Shown: piece after piece, positions 32,747 to 42,384 of the stretch
How positions within the stretch are numbered: the first letter of the stretch is position 1
Layout: every line of letters begins with the position of its first letter
Assembly: GCF_900109615.1 (NCBI RefSeq)
Contig: NZ_FOIX01000001.1
Span: 892,055-956,054 of the forward strand
Reading direction: 5' to 3'
From: Kaistella antarctica
Lineage (GTDB): Bacteria > Bacteroidota > Bacteroidia > Flavobacteriales > Weeksellaceae
Length of the DNA stretch: 64,000 nt
Notes under the pieces: model-generated
Told to the model about the DNA's origin: nothing
The model's input: the letters and a program-made list of their open reading frames with translations, nothing else
The model's database searches: none
Translations under genes and position numbers: made by a program

Positions 32747-34741
32747 TTACTTGGTTTCACCTTGTTTCACAGGGCTTTGAGCGTTGTCTTTTTTATTATT
32801 CAATGAATAAATCAAAGGAGTGTTGCTACCTGCTGGTGATACTCTTACATATCCCTGCATTTCCTGGTGTAAGGCAGAACAGAAGTCGGTACAATACATT
32901 GGGTACATTCCTGGTTTCAGTGGAACCCATTTCAGTGTACTTGTTTCTCCTGGCATGATCAACAGTTCGGCATTTTGTGCACCTTTCACTGCAAATCCGT
33001 GAGGAACATCCCAGTCCTGCTCTAAGTTAGTTACGTGGAAGTAAACTTCGTCGCCAACTCTTACGCCTTCAATGTTGTCTGGAGCAAAGTGAGAACGGAT
33101 GGAAGTCATATAAACATGAACTTTATTTCCTTCTCTTACTACTTTACTTTCTCCTTCACCTCTGGTTACGTAAGGGTGTTTGTTGTCTTCTAACTTATAG
33201 AATTTCACTTGATTCTTGGTGAATAATTCTGCCGGTCCTGCTTGTGCATAATGAGGCTCACCAATAGTAGGGAAATCTAAAAGCAATTTCATTTTCTCAC
33301 CACTAATGTCAAAGAGTTGAGCTGATTGCGCTAATTCTGGACCTGTTGGTAAATATCTGTCTTTCGTAATTTTGTTATAAGCTACTAAGTATTTTCCGTA
33401 TGGTTTAGCAGTATCTCCACCAACTACCATCAAGTGACCTGTAGAATAGAAAGTAGGTGTTCTGTCTAAAACTTTACAAGTTTTAATGTCCCATTTCACG
33501 ATTTCAGAAGATACGAACATCGAAGTATACGCGTTTCCTTTTCCGTCAAATTCGGTATGGAGTGGTCCTAAACCTGGTTTTTGAACTTCACCGTGTAAAA
33601 CTGCGTCATATTTAACGATTGGAATTCCATCAAATTCACCTGAGAAATTTTTGTCAGCGATTGCTTTCATTAATTTATCAAAACTGAAAACAGGAATCAA
33701 AGCTGCTAATTTACCAGATCCAATAATGTATTCTCCTGTTGGGTCGATATCACAACCGTGTGGAGATTTAGGACAAGGAATTAAATAGCAAATATCTTTT
33801 AATTCTTTAGCAGAAAGTACAGATACTTCTTTTAAGATTTCAGATTTAGCCATATGTGTAGATTCATCCCAAGTATTATGAGCATATTCTACCGCCATCT
33901 TTTTAGCTTTACCAGCTTTAAGATATTCTTCAGCTTTTTTCCAATTCACTGCCATGATGAAATCTTTCTCATTTTGAGAAGCATTTACTTCAAGAAGCGT
34001 GTTTGCTTGTTCTGTGTTATAGCAAGAGAAAAAGAACCAACCATGCGATTTTCCTTTACCTGCGTGTGACAAGTCAAAGTTAAATCCTGGAGCTTCAATT
34101 TGGAACGTAATGTCCATTTTCCCATCGTCTTTACCAATTCCGATAAAAGAAAGATATCCTTTAAAGTTTTCTTTGAAAGATTCGATTGGTACGTCACCTT
34201 GTCCATCAACTGGTACCGCGAAACGAGTTCCCGCAACAACGTATTCGGTGTTTTCAGTAAGGAAAGGAGAAGAGTGATTTCCTGCAGAGTTAGGGATTTC
34301 TAAAATCTCTGTAGTTTTAAAAGTTTTTAAGTCAATTTTAGCCACACGTGGAGTGTTATTGGCATTGGCAAATAAATATCTACCATCGATTTCTCCCTTA
34401 GTTTGTGATAAAGCAAGGTGATGCTGATCATCCCAAGGTATAAAACCGTGAGAAGTGTTCAACATTGGTTTTGTTTCTTCACTGAAACCATAACCGTTTT
34501 CAGGATGTACAGAAAATACAGGAACGATTTTTAAAGTTCTACCACTTGGTAGGCCAACTACACTAATTTGTCCGTTGAAACCACCGCTGACAAAGTTGTA
34601 GACCTCATCATGTTTTCCCGGCGCCACGTACACTTTCTCCGCCGCATCGCCCGAAACAGCAGTCTGTGTTCCCTTGGGCTTACATGCAGCGATACTCACC
34701 GCAGCAAACGCTGCGAGTCCAATTTTCTTGTAAGTTTTCAT
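32747..34741 (-). CDS. nosZ: Nitrous oxide reductase, clade II (Sec-exported)
   Basis: The 664-residue protein begins with a lipoprotein-like Sec signal (MKTYKKIGLAAFAAVSIAAC) rather than a twin-arginine signal, marking clade II NosZ. The seven-bladed propeller holds the CuZ site. The C-terminal cupredoxin domain carries the CuA motif MYCTDFCSALHQEMQGYVRV (Cys-x3-Cys-x3-His, then Met, about residues 615-630). It reduces N2O to N2 in the periplasm. A c-type cytochrome follows upstream in the operon and could be the electron donor. Motifs are complete. Confidence 0.96.
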   Translation of the reverse strand: MKTYKKIGLAAFAAVSIAACKPKGTQTAVSGDAAEKVYVAPGKHDEVYNFVSGGFNGQISVVGLPSGRTLKIVPVFSVHPENGYGFSEETKPMLNTSHGFIPWDDQHHLALSQTKGEIDGRYLFANANNTPRVAKIDLKTFKTTEILEIPNSAGNHSSPFLTENTEYVVAGTRFAVPVDGQGDVPIESFKENFKGYLSFIGIGKDDGKMDITFQIEAPGFNFDLSHAGKGKSHGWFFFSCYNTEQANTLLEVNASQNEKDFIMAVNWKKAEEYLKAGKAKKMAVEYAHNTWDESTHMAKSEILKEVSVLSAKELKDICYLIPCPKSPHGCDIDPTGEYIIGSGKLAALIPVFSFDKLMKAIADKNFSGEFDGIPIVKYDAVLHGEVQKPGLGPLHTEFDGKGNAYTSMFVSSEIVKWDIKTCKVLDRTPTFYSTGHLMVVGGDTAKPYGKYLVAYNKITKDRYLPTGPELAQSAQLFDISGEKMKLLLDFPTIGEPHYAQAGPAELFTKNQVKFYKLEDNKHPYVTRGEGESKVVREGNKVHVYMTSIRSHFAPDNIEGVRVGDEVYFHVTNLEQDWDVPHGFAVKGAQNAELLIMPGETSTLKWVPLKPGMYPMYCTDFCSALHQEMQGYVRVSPAGSNTPLIYSLNNKKDNAQSPVKQGETK

Positions 34742-34831
34742 ATATTATTAATTATTTCTTTCTGAAAGGAAAGGGAGAAGAAAAGGAATGGTAGATTTTG
34801 TTTTTTAATCTACCATTCGTATAGAAAGTGA

Positions 34832-35323
34832 TTATTTAGCGCCGTCGATTGATCTCATGTATTCGAGAACTTCTCTAGCCTCAGTATCATTAAGTCCTTG
34901 ATTCGGCATTCTTACCAAACAAAGCTCTAGTTGTTTTTGTAATTCTGGATCCACATCAATCATAGGATCTGGATTAGAGATAAAGTTCATGATCCATGCT
35001 GGAGTTTGTCTTTTAGTAACACCTAACCAACCTGGTCCTACCAATCTTTCGTCTGTAGTTTTGTGACAAGAAGTACATTTTACTTCTGCAAGACCTTTAC
35101 CTGCCGCCGCCATTGCTGGATCAAATTTAGATACATCGATATCTGCATGTTTCCCCAAACCTCTATTTGGATCATACTTGGCAGCTGCTGCTTCCATGTC
35201 TCCATCGGTTTCTACGGTAGCATCACTGGATTCTGTAGTAACCGAATCAGTTTGTTTGTCACCACCGCAAGAGAATAATGCGAAGGTTAATGTTGCGAGT
35301 GCAATAGTTTTTAATAGTTTCAT
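34832..35323 (-). CDS. c-type cytochrome lipoprotein upstream of nosZ
   Basis: I start at 35323 (MKLLKTIALATLTFALFSC), giving a lipoprotein signal with lipobox LFSC; earlier ATGs lie in the promoter. About 160 residues follow, with one heme-binding motif CTSCH and a downstream Met candidate in MPNQGLND. It is the first gene of the nosZ operon, directly behind the regulated promoter, and is the likely periplasmic electron carrier to NosZ, as for cytochromes in other clade II clusters. Confidence 0.9.
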   Translation of the reverse strand: MKLLKTIALATLTFALFSCGGDKQTDSVTTESSDATVETDGDMEAAAAKYDPNRGLGKHADIDVSKFDPAMAAAGKGLAEVKCTSCHKTTDERLVGPGWLGVTKRQTPAWIMNFISNPDPMIDVDPELQKQLELCLVRMPNQGLNDTEAREVLEYMRSIDGAK

Positions 35324-35344
35324 TTTATTGATTTTTTGTATAGT

Positions 35345-35388
35345 CAAAAGTACTAAGGTTTGATTGATTCTCGTTATGACCGTAATCA
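35345..35388 (-). promoter_or_regulatory. nosZ operon promoter with Crp/Fnr-type operator
   Basis: On the minus strand TGATTACGGTCATAACGA (dyad 35377-35388) is followed after 18 bases by the -7 box TACTTTTG (35345-35352). The dyad centre lies about 44 bases upstream of the predicted start, close to the class II activator position. Confidence 0.8.
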
Positions 35389-35458
35389 TATACAATGTAT
35401 GATAATTATCCTGAAATTTGTACTTCGAAAGTAAAACTATTTTTTAAATATATAACGA

Positions 35459-35845
35459 ATGAAAAAGTATCTAATGGCCTGCGGAATTATCGCGGTAGTC
35501 GCGTGCAGTAAAAAAGAATCTAACCCGAATATAGAATCTAATGTAATGTTAGAAGAACCGGTTGTAAAGATAGTAGATTCTGCAGCAGCAGGCAAACATG
35601 AAGGTTTAGCGCTTATTGAAGGTGCCGATTGTTTAACCTGTCATAAAATGGATGTAAGAGTTGTAGGACCTTCTTACCAAGAAGTGGCAGATAAGTATAC
35701 GGCAGGCGACCTGGACATGCTTGCAAGTAAAATTATTGATGGTGGAAAAGGGAATTGGGGAGAAATTCCAATGACTCCACACTCAGGAATGAGTAAAGAC
35801 AACGCGAAGAAAATGGTCGAGTATATCATGACACTTAAAAAATAA
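35459..35845 (+). CDS. Small c-type cytochrome lipoprotein
   Basis: The 128-residue protein has a lipoprotein signal (MKKYLMACGIIAVVAC) and one heme c motif CLTCH (about residue 60), with a likely axial Met in IPMTPHSGMS. It is divergent from the nosZ operon and shares its control region. It may serve as another electron carrier of the nos system. A partial dyad (GATAATTATC at 35401-35410) lies upstream, but the match is weak. The gene ends at a terminator, with dnaK next. Confidence 0.9.
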   Translation: MKKYLMACGIIAVVACSKKESNPNIESNVMLEEPVVKIVDSAAAGKHEGLALIEGADCLTCHKMDVRVVGPSYQEVADKYTAGDLDMLASKIIDGGKGNWGEIPMTPHSGMSKDNAKKMVEYIMTLKK

Positions 35846-35865
35846 AAGCCCACTTTAATCAGGAC

Positions 35866-35900
35866 AAAGACATCTTATATATATAAGGTGTCTTTTTGTT
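35866..35900 (+). terminator. Terminator after the cytochrome gene
   Basis: AAAGACATCTTATA and TATAAGGTGTCTTT pair around a short AT loop, followed by TTTTTG. It separates the nos region from dnaK. Confidence 0.82.
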
Positions 35901-36003
35901 TTTAAACTAGACAAATCTGTCAATTTGTCATAAATTTTTCAGTGGTATAAAATTGGAGAAGTTCAGACTGTAAAAATAACTTTAATAATAAAAATATATA
36001 AAA

Positions 36004-37902
36004 ATGAGCAAAATAATTGGAATTGACTTAGGTACAACCAATTCATGTGTTGCGGTAATGGAGGGTAAAGATCCTATAGTTATCCCAAACGCAGAAGGTA
36101 AAAGAACAACTCCGTCTATTGTAGCCTTTACAGAAGATGGCGAAAGAAAAGTGGGAGATCCTGCAAAAAGACAAGCGGTTACCAACCCTACAAAAACCAT
36201 TTATTCAATCAAAAGATTTATCGGAACCCATTTTAAAGACGATGCGAAAGAAGTTTCCAGAGTTCCGTACAAAGTAGTTAGTGGTCCGAACGATACTGTA
36301 AAAGTAAAAATCGACGATAGAGAATATACTCCACAAGAGATTTCTGCGATGATTCTTCAGAAAATGAAGAAAACTGCAGAAGATTATTTAGGACACGAAG
36401 TAACTAGAGCCGTAATTACAGTTCCTGCTTACTTTAATGATGCCCAAAGACAGTCTACAAAAGAAGCTGGTGAAATCGCTGGTTTAACTGTAGAAAGAAT
36501 TATTAATGAGCCTACGGCAGCAGCTTTGGCTTATGGTTTAGATAAAAGTCATAAAGACCAGAAAATTGCAGTTTATGATTTAGGTGGTGGTACTTTTGAC
36601 GTTTCGATCCTAGATTTAGGAGACGGCGTTTTCGAAGTTTTATCAACAAACGGAGATACCCATTTAGGTGGTGATGATTTTGATGATGTGATTATCAACT
36701 GGTTGGCAGATGATTTCAAATCAGAAGAAGGAGTTGATCTTAAACCAGATCCAATTGCCCTTCAGAGATTGAAAGAAGCAGCCGAGAAAGCGAAAATTGA
36801 ATTGTCTTCTGCTACTCAAACTGAAATCAACCTTCCTTATATTACAGCTACAGCAACAGGTCCGAAACACTTGGTGAAAACTTTAACAAAAGCGAAATTC
36901 GAGCAATTGGCTGAAGATTTAGTAAGACGTTCAATGGAGCCTTGTAAAAAAGCGCTTTCAGATGCAGGTCTTCAAACTTCTGACATCGATGAAGTGATCT
37001 TAGTTGGTGGTTCTACCAGAATCCCAATTATTCAGGAACAAGTTGAAAAATTCTTTGGTAAAACCCCTTCAAAAGGAGTTAATCCAGATGAGGTTGTTGC
37101 TTTAGGAGCGGCAATTCAAGGTGGAGTTTTAACTGGTGATGTGAAAGACGTGCTTTTGTTAGACGTTACACCACTTTCATTAGGAATTGAAACAATGGGT
37201 TCTGTGTTTACCAAATTAATTGATGCCAACACAACCATTCCAACGAAAAAATCAGAGGTGTTCTCAACCGCAAGTGATAATCAACCTGCGGTGTCTATTA
37301 GAGTAGGACAAGGAGAAAGACCAATGTTTAATGATAACAAAGAAATCGGACGTTTTGATCTTTCCGATATTCCACCAGCACAAAGAGGAGTTCCTCAGAT
37401 TGAAGTTACTTTCGATATTGATGCCAACGGAATCTTGAGCGTTTCTGCTAAAGACAAAGGAACTGGAAAAGAGCAAACGATTAAAATCCAAGCGAGTTCA
37501 GGACTTTCTGAAGAAGAAATCCAAAAAATGAAACGTGAAGCTGAAGAAAATGCTTCATCTGATGCTAAGAAAAGAGAAGAAGTTGAAATCTTCAATAAAG
37601 CCGACGGATTGATTTTCCAAACCGAAAAGCAATTGAAAGAGTTTGGTGAGAAATTATCAGCTGACAAAAAAGCTGCTGTTGAAACTGCACACGCAGAATT
37701 GAAAACCGCTTTCGAAGCAAAAGACATGGACAGTGTAAAAACAAAAACCGAAGCTTTAGACGCGGCTTGGATGGCAGCTTCAGAAGAAATGTATGCTGCA
37801 GGAAACCAGGAACAACCAGGTTCTGACCAAGCCCAAGGAAATCCAGAAGGAGCTGCAGGAACAGAAGATGTTCAGGATGCTGATTTCGAAGAAGTCAAAT
37901 AA
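36004..37902 (+). CDS. dnaK: Molecular chaperone DnaK (Hsp70)
   Basis: The 632-residue protein starts [20 protein letters not shown], has the ATPase phosphate loops ([17 protein letters not shown] and the VGGSTRIP segment), the linker [16 protein letters not shown], a substrate-binding domain and an acidic, Gln/Ala-rich tail ending [12 protein letters not shown], characteristic of DnaK. It binds and releases unfolded proteins together with DnaJ and GrpE; neither partner is adjacent. It stands alone between terminators. Confidence 0.98.
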   Translation: MSKIIGIDLGTTNSCVAVMEGKDPIVIPNAEGKRTTPSIVAFTEDGERKVGDPAKRQAVTNPTKTIYSIKRFIGTHFKDDAKEVSRVPYKVVSGPNDTVKVKIDDREYTPQEISAMILQKMKKTAEDYLGHEVTRAVITVPAYFNDAQRQSTKEAGEIAGLTVERIINEPTAAALAYGLDKSHKDQKIAVYDLGGGTFDVSILDLGDGVFEVLSTNGDTHLGGDDFDDVIINWLADDFKSEEGVDLKPDPIALQRLKEAAEKAKIELSSATQTEINLPYITATATGPKHLVKTLTKAKFEQLAEDLVRRSMEPCKKALSDAGLQTSDIDEVILVGGSTRIPIIQEQVEKFFGKTPSKGVNPDEVVALGAAIQGGVLTGDVKDVLLLDVTPLSLGIETMGSVFTKLIDANTTIPTKKSEVFSTASDNQPAVSIRVGQGERPMFNDNKEIGRFDLSDIPPAQRGVPQIEVTFDIDANGILSVSAKDKGTGKEQTIKIQASSGLSEEEIQKMKREAEENASSDAKKREEVEIFNKADGLIFQTEKQLKEFGEKLSADKKAAVETAHAELKTAFEAKDMDSVKTKTEALDAAWMAASEEMYAAGNQEQPGSDQAQGNPEGAAGTEDVQDADFEEVK

Positions 37903-37921
37903 TACTTCAAAACTTATAAAT

Positions 37922-37957
37922 AAAAATTCCCCGAGTGAAAACTTGGGGAATTTTTTG
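37922..37957 (+). terminator. dnaK terminator
   Basis: AAAATTCCCCGAG and CTTGGGGAATTTT pair around TGAAAA, followed by a T run. Confidence 0.9.
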
Positions 37958-37971
37958 TTTATATACGTTTT

Positions 37972-37998
37972 AAAAAAAATACCTCAATCGAGGTATTT
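37972..37998 (-). terminator. Terminator after the TPR gene
   Basis: AAATACCTC-AATC-GAGGTATTT pairs perfectly and is followed on the minus strand by T8. It ends the gene at 38002. Confidence 0.85.
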
Positions 37999-38001
37999 AA
38001 A

Positions 38002-38574
38002 TTATTGTTTTAAGAATTCACTGAGTTTCATAGCCTCAGCATTCATGGGATCAAATGTTAGTGATTTTGCAATATGCTGTTTCGCCTGCTCTTTATCAGT
38101 TTCCTGAAGTTTGTAAGCTACGAAGAAATGGGCGTAACCTAAATTCTTCTTACTGGCTTCCAATTCTTCTGGTTTTACAGCGGCGATATATTTTTCATAA
38201 GCCATTTTTGCATTGTCCTCATCTTTCATTGATTGGTAAACATAAGCTTGACTATAATATAATGGCGACCAATCTGGTAACAAAGTTGACATTTTCTGCC
38301 ATGTTTCCAACGCGCTATTCCAGTCTTTTACGTCTTGGTAAGCTGTTGCCAGTTTTACGATGGCTTCGGTGTCATTTGGATTTGCTTCAATCTGTTTTTT
38401 CAAAGCATCAATAACGGGATTTTGTATAGTTGTTTGTACTTGCTCTGTTTCAGCTGGAACATTGTCATTTGCTTGAATGGTATCTTGAGCATAGCCAAAA
38501 GCTGTTGCACCAAAAAACAGGGTAGCTATAAATAATTTCTGCGTGTTAATCACTCTTTCCTTTTTCATATTCAA
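38002..38574 (-). CDS. Secreted TPR-repeat protein
   Basis: The 190-residue protein has a signal peptide ending GYAQ (start at 38574 or the ATG two codons later), a short acidic linker, and about four tetratricopeptide helices: NPNDTEAIVKLATAYQDVKD, YYSQAYVYQSMKDED, and KNLGYAHFFVAYKLQETDK. TPR repeats bind partner proteins. It is predicted to be periplasmic. No partner is evident, and dnaK on the other side is convergent and unlikely to be related. Confidence 0.85.
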   Translation of the reverse strand: MNMKKERVINTQKLFIATLFFGATAFGYAQDTIQANDNVPAETEQVQTTIQNPVIDALKKQIEANPNDTEAIVKLATAYQDVKDWNSALETWQKMSTLLPDWSPLYYSQAYVYQSMKDEDNAKMAYEKYIAAVKPEELEASKKNLGYAHFFVAYKLQETDKEQAKQHIAKSLTFDPMNAEAMKLSEFLKQ

Positions 38575-38749
38575 TTTTTTTGATTAATAATTATATTCCC
38601 GATTGTCCTAACAACAATAATTCCACGCTTCTTTAAATTTGGAAAGTTTAATGTTTTTAATACTTAATTAACTTTTATGCGGTTGATGAATTTAAGTTTT
38701 AAACACGGATCTTTTTCTTTAAATATTTTCTGCTTCAATCTTTTAAAAA

Positions 38750-38757
38750 TACCTTTG
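38750..38757 (+). promoter_or_regulatory. -7 element of the nucleoid-associated protein gene
   Basis: TACCTTTG lies 20 bases before the start codon at 38778. Confidence 0.7.
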
Positions 38758-38777
38758 CAGTCACAAAATTTTCAATA

Positions 38778-39791
38778 ATGATCTCCAAAATAATCATCCA
38801 TAAAGTCGGTAATAAAATCAATCAGGAATCGCTCGTTCTTTCACAAGAGGAATATCGTCCCGATGAAGGAATGTTAGAAATGCTCGAAGATTTCTTTCTT
38901 AAATCCTTTAAATCTGAAGAACAATTTCAGTTTTACAGCGACTCTTATTTGGTAAACAATCCGATTTACAGCGCTGCCTCAGAAATCTTCGAAGATCAAT
39001 CAAAGTTTATTTTTGAATCAGAAAATATCGCTGAACATCTTTACAGTATTGCTGAAAACCCTCGAGTTCAGGCGGGTGAATTATTTATCTGTTATTTTGA
39101 AGGCGAGGAGATTGCTGGTGAAAAAATCGATTCTATCGGTATTTTTAAAACTGAAAACAAAGCACCATTTCTGAATATTTTCCCGGACGGTGATGCTTTC
39201 GATATTGAGAAAAATTACGGAATTGGATTAACAAAATTGGACAAAGGTTGTATTATTTATAACAGTTTCAAAGAATCTGGGTTTGCTGTTTCGGTAATTG
39301 ATAATAATAAAAATGGCGATCAATATTATTGGTTCGAAGATTTTTTAAAAGTAAAACAACGCGACAACGAATATTTTCACACCCAGGAAACGTTGTCCGT
39401 TTACAAAGAATTCATCACCAAACAACTTCCTCAGGAATTTGAAACTACCAAAGCTGATCAAGCCGAGTTTCTAAATAAATCAATTGAATTCTTCAAAGAG
39501 AAAGAACAGTTTGATTATGATGAATTTACCAAAGAAGTTTTGCAAGATGAGAATGTGATCGAAAGTTTCAGCAACTTCAAATCTGATTATGAACAGGAAA
39601 TGCAAGTTTCGATTTCAGAAGATTTTGCCATTAATGAATCAGCCGTCAAAAAACAAAGTCGTGGTTTTAAAAGCATCATTAAATTAGATAAAAACTTCAG
39701 TATTTACGTTCACGGCGATCGAAAAATGATCGAGCAGGGAAGTGATGAAAAAGGGAAATACTACCGTTTATACTTTGACGAAGAAAAATAA
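38778..39791 (+). CDS. Nucleoid-associated protein (NdpA/YejK family)
   Basis: The 337-residue protein begins MISKIIIHKVGNKINQESLV and has the family features in order: the GELFICYFEGEE strand, a middle domain with DKGCIIYNSF, then NKNGDQYYWFEDFLKVKQR. The family associates with the nucleoid in E. coli (YejK). Its exact function is unclear. It is acidic and helical in the C-terminal half. It has its own promoter and leads into the PAP2 gene 64 bases downstream. Confidence 0.88.
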   Translation: MISKIIIHKVGNKINQESLVLSQEEYRPDEGMLEMLEDFFLKSFKSEEQFQFYSDSYLVNNPIYSAASEIFEDQSKFIFESENIAEHLYSIAENPRVQAGELFICYFEGEEIAGEKIDSIGIFKTENKAPFLNIFPDGDAFDIEKNYGIGLTKLDKGCIIYNSFKESGFAVSVIDNNKNGDQYYWFEDFLKVKQRDNEYFHTQETLSVYKEFITKQLPQEFETTKADQAEFLNKSIEFFKEKEQFDYDEFTKEVLQDENVIESFSNFKSDYEQEMQVSISEDFAINESAVKKQSRGFKSIIKLDKNFSIYVHGDRKMIEQGSDEKGKYYRLYFDEEK

Positions 39792-39855
39792 GTCAGTCTA
39801 TACTTTCGTTTAAACAGATTATAAAAGGAGCAATCCATTAAATCATCATCAATTT

Positions 39856-40518
39856 ATGATTGGATATTTTAAAACCTATTACCACAGCCTCTCGCGGAAG
39901 CTCTTTATATCGCTGGTTTTTTTTATTTTGGCTTTGGCGGTGCTTTGGTTGATCATGGATGAGGTTGTCTTAGAAAATGACGAAGATTTGGATTTATATG
40001 TCTTCGAAATTTTCCGACTATATATTTTAAATGACAACGCCACAAGTCTGATGTATAACATTACGCAGTTTTCCTCAGCACCGTTCATAAAAATCGCTTA
40101 TCCCGTATTAATTATAGCCCTCGCTGTATTTAAATTTTACAGAAGATCCTTTTTTGCCTTTATTACGGGTGCGGGAGGTTTGCTTATAATTTACGGAATG
40201 AAGTTATTCTTTGAGCGACCCAGACCACTCAATCCCGTACTTTATGCGGAGAAGGATTTCAGTTTTCCTAGCGGTCACGCCACTTTTAGCTTTATTTTGT
40301 ATGGAATGATGGCCTACTTCATTTGGTTAACTGATTTGCCAAAAGTCTGGAAATACATTGCCATGACGGTTTTGGTTTCACTTTCCTTGGTCATAGGATT
40401 TAGTCGCATTTATCTTCGGGTGCATTATCCGAGCGATGTCATTGGTGGATTCTGCCTCGGTTATTCCTGGTTATTCCTCATGATTTATGCCTTTAGAAAA
40501 TGGTTTCCGATTCATTAA
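39856..40518 (+). CDS. PAP2 family membrane phosphatase
   Basis: The 220-residue protein has about six transmembrane helices and the three PAP2 motifs: KLFFERPRP (K-x6-RP), FPSGHATFSF (PSGH), and SRIYLRVHYPSDVIGG (S-R-x5-H-x3-D). All catalytic residues (Lys, Arg, His, Asp) are present. The family dephosphorylates lipid pyrophosphates or phosphatidic acid on the outer face of the membrane, for example undecaprenyl pyrophosphate. The exact substrate is not inferable. Confidence 0.92.
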   Translation: MIGYFKTYYHSLSRKLFISLVFFILALAVLWLIMDEVVLENDEDLDLYVFEIFRLYILNDNATSLMYNITQFSSAPFIKIAYPVLIIALAVFKFYRRSFFAFITGAGGLLIIYGMKLFFERPRPLNPVLYAEKDFSFPSGHATFSFILYGMMAYFIWLTDLPKVWKYIAMTVLVSLSLVIGFSRIYLRVHYPSDVIGGFCLGYSWLFLMIYAFRKWFPIH

Positions 40519-40558
40519 CTGCACCCTTTATTTCAAAGAATAAGCGATTTAATTTCAT

Positions 40559-40566
40559 TATTTTTG
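40559..40566 (+). promoter_or_regulatory. -7 element of the Fpg/Nei-like gene
   Basis: TATTTTTG lies 33 bases before the start codon at 40599. Confidence 0.6.
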
Positions 40567-40598
40567 CTGCCTTAACTTGATGTTAAAATTTTATGATC

Positions 40599-41327
40599 AT
40601 GACAGAAGGACCTTCCATTCTATTTATTAAAAATAAACTGCAACGTTACAAAGGAAAAATTGTTTCAAAAGTTTCTGGCACAACACAAGTCGATGAATCT
40701 TTGTTTGCTCATGCGCTACTTATCGACATTCAAACTTTTGGTAAAAATTTCCTTTTCCTTTTTAAAGAGTTTTTTGTTGCCATTGAAGTCAATCTAGTCG
40801 GAAATGTTTTGGTCAATAAACAAAAGAAAGTCGCTGCCAGTTTCTCTTACCATTTTGAAGAAAATGAAATCAATTTCTATGATTCTGAAATAATGATCCT
40901 AAAAGCAAAGCCGAGCGATTACTTTAATTTAAAGACAGATATTTCAAAATCCGAGTTTGATGCTGACTTTATTCTAAACGAATTACGGACGAATCACGCT
41001 GAAGAAAGTATTGGTGATGCTTTACTCAATCAAAAAATTTTGGCCGGCGTTGGCCCAATAATCAGAACGGAAACTTTGTACCACGCCAAAATTCATCCTG
41101 ATAGTTTAATTAAATCGATTCCAGAAAAAAAACTAATTTTCTTATTAAAGATGATTCAGGATTATGCTGAAGAGTTTTTGACCTTATTAAAAACAAGCAG
41201 CGTTGAAAAAAATGCCTTAATCTTTGAAAAGAAAAACTGCCCAAAAGATAAAACACCAATTTTAATGGAGGAAATAGGCAATATTAAAACCTATGTTTGT
41301 CCCAAGTGTCAGAAGTTTTTCACATAA
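40599..41327 (+). CDS. Fpg/Nei-like DNA glycosylase homologue with altered active site
   Basis: Started at 40599 (MTEGPSILFIKNKL), the protein has 242 residues and follows the Fpg/Nei layout: an N-terminal EGP motif, FGKNFLFLF (with the family Lys of the beta-hairpin), and an H2TH segment (ALLNQKILAGVGPIIRTETL). The C-terminus has CPKD...CPKC in place of two CxxC pairs. The catalytic proline after Met is Thr, and the H2TH Asn is Pro. Vertebrate NEIL3 works with Val at that position, so activity is not ruled out. An ATG two codons upstream also exists. Confidence 0.8.
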   Translation: MTEGPSILFIKNKLQRYKGKIVSKVSGTTQVDESLFAHALLIDIQTFGKNFLFLFKEFFVAIEVNLVGNVLVNKQKKVAASFSYHFEENEINFYDSEIMILKAKPSDYFNLKTDISKSEFDADFILNELRTNHAEESIGDALLNQKILAGVGPIIRTETLYHAKIHPDSLIKSIPEKKLIFLLKMIQDYAEEFLTLLKTSSVEKNALIFEKKNCPKDKTPILMEEIGNIKTYVCPKCQKFFT

Positions 41328-41356
41328 AAAAATCCTGCAACGTTGCAGGATTTTCT
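41328..41356. terminator. Bidirectional terminator
   Basis: AAAATCCTGCAACGTTGCAGGATTTT is nearly a perfect palindrome with T-rich ends on both strands. It lies between convergent genes ending at 41327 and 41382. Confidence 0.88.
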
Positions 41357-41381
41357 GTTTTATCAGCCTAGTTTTTACGGA

Positions 41382-42314
41382 TTAACCTTTGTAAAGATTC
41401 TCTTCAAAAAGTCCTTCTACCGACCAATATCTTTCTCCTGTGTCATAATTAAATGTTAGGATTGTAGAACCTTCTTGAATTTCTGCAAGTTTTTTATTGA
41501 CAGCCGCCAACGAAGCACCCGTCGAAATACCAGCCAAGATTCCTTCTTCCGCAGCCAATCTTTTCGTGAAAGTAAAAGCTTCCTCTTTTTCAATCTCGAC
41601 TGTTCCATCCAGAATTTCTGTGTTCAAAACTTTCGGCACGAAGCCAGCGCCAATTCCCTGTAAAGGATGCGGGCCTGGAGCGCCACCAGAAATGACTGGT
41701 GAATCTTTTGGTTCCACCGCAAAGCTTTTCATGTGCGGAAATTTTTGTTTAAGAATTTCTGTAACGCCCGTAATGTGGCCACCAGTTCCAACTCCAGTGA
41801 TGAGATAGTCGATACCGTCCGGGAAATCATTTAGAATTTCTTGCGCAGTCGTTTTCGCATGAATTTCTGGATTGGCCGGATTTTCAAATTGCTGCGGAAC
41901 CCATGAGTTTTCAATCTCGCTTGCCATTTCCATTGCTTTAGCAATCGCACCAGATGTTCCTTTTTCTTTCGGTGTCAAAACAAATTGGGCACCGTAAGAA
42001 CTCATTAATTTTCTCCTTTCTACGCTCATGCTTTCTGGCATCACCAATACGAGTTGATAGCCTTTCACCGCGCAAACCATGGCTAAACCAACTCCGGTGT
42101 TTCCAGAAGTGGGTTCAATAATTAAAGCCTCCTTGTTAATCTTTCCATCTTTTTCAGCTTTTTCAATCATGGCCAAAGCAATTCTGTCTTTTAAACTTCC
42201 GCCTGGATTTTGTCTTTCGAGCTTCATCCAAACTTCCACATTGTCTGGGAATAGTTTATTGATTTTCACAGCCGGTGTATTTCCGATGGCTTCTAGTATA
42301 TTGTTCAGTTTCAT
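41382..42314 (-). CDS. cysK: Cysteine synthase (O-acetylserine sulfhydrylase)
   Basis: The 310-residue PLP enzyme carries [15 protein letters not shown] with the Schiff-base Lys, the asparagine/substrate loop PTSGNTGVG, and the PLP phosphate loop [22 protein letters not shown] is near the C-terminus. It replaces the acetyl of O-acetylserine with sulfide. It lies 70 bases after epsC on the same strand, so the two steps of cysteine synthesis are encoded together. Whether it is the CysK or CysM type is not certain from sequence alone. Confidence 0.93.
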   Translation of the reverse strand: MKLNNILEAIGNTPAVKINKLFPDNVEVWMKLERQNPGGSLKDRIALAMIEKAEKDGKINKEALIIEPTSGNTGVGLAMVCAVKGYQLVLVMPESMSVERRKLMSSYGAQFVLTPKEKGTSGAIAKAMEMASEIENSWVPQQFENPANPEIHAKTTAQEILNDFPDGIDYLITGVGTGGHITGVTEILKQKFPHMKSFAVEPKDSPVISGGAPGPHPLQGIGAGFVPKVLNTEILDGTVEIEKEEAFTFTKRLAAEEGILAGISTGASLAAVNKKLAEIQEGSTILTFNYDTGERYWSVEGLFEENLYKG

Positions 42315-42384
42315 AAATTGTAATTTAAAAAGTTAAGTGTTTGTGTTTTTAATATTTTCAGTTATGTTGAAATAAAGTTTTTCA

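Noticed and set aside
35324..35395. Extension of the nos cytochrome to an upstream ATG
   Set aside because: It would translate the promoter and hide the lipoprotein signal.
35400..35411. TGATAATTATCC as an operator for the plus-strand cytochrome
   Set aside because: One half-site is imperfect and no -7 box lies at the 34-base distance, so it was not listed as a site.
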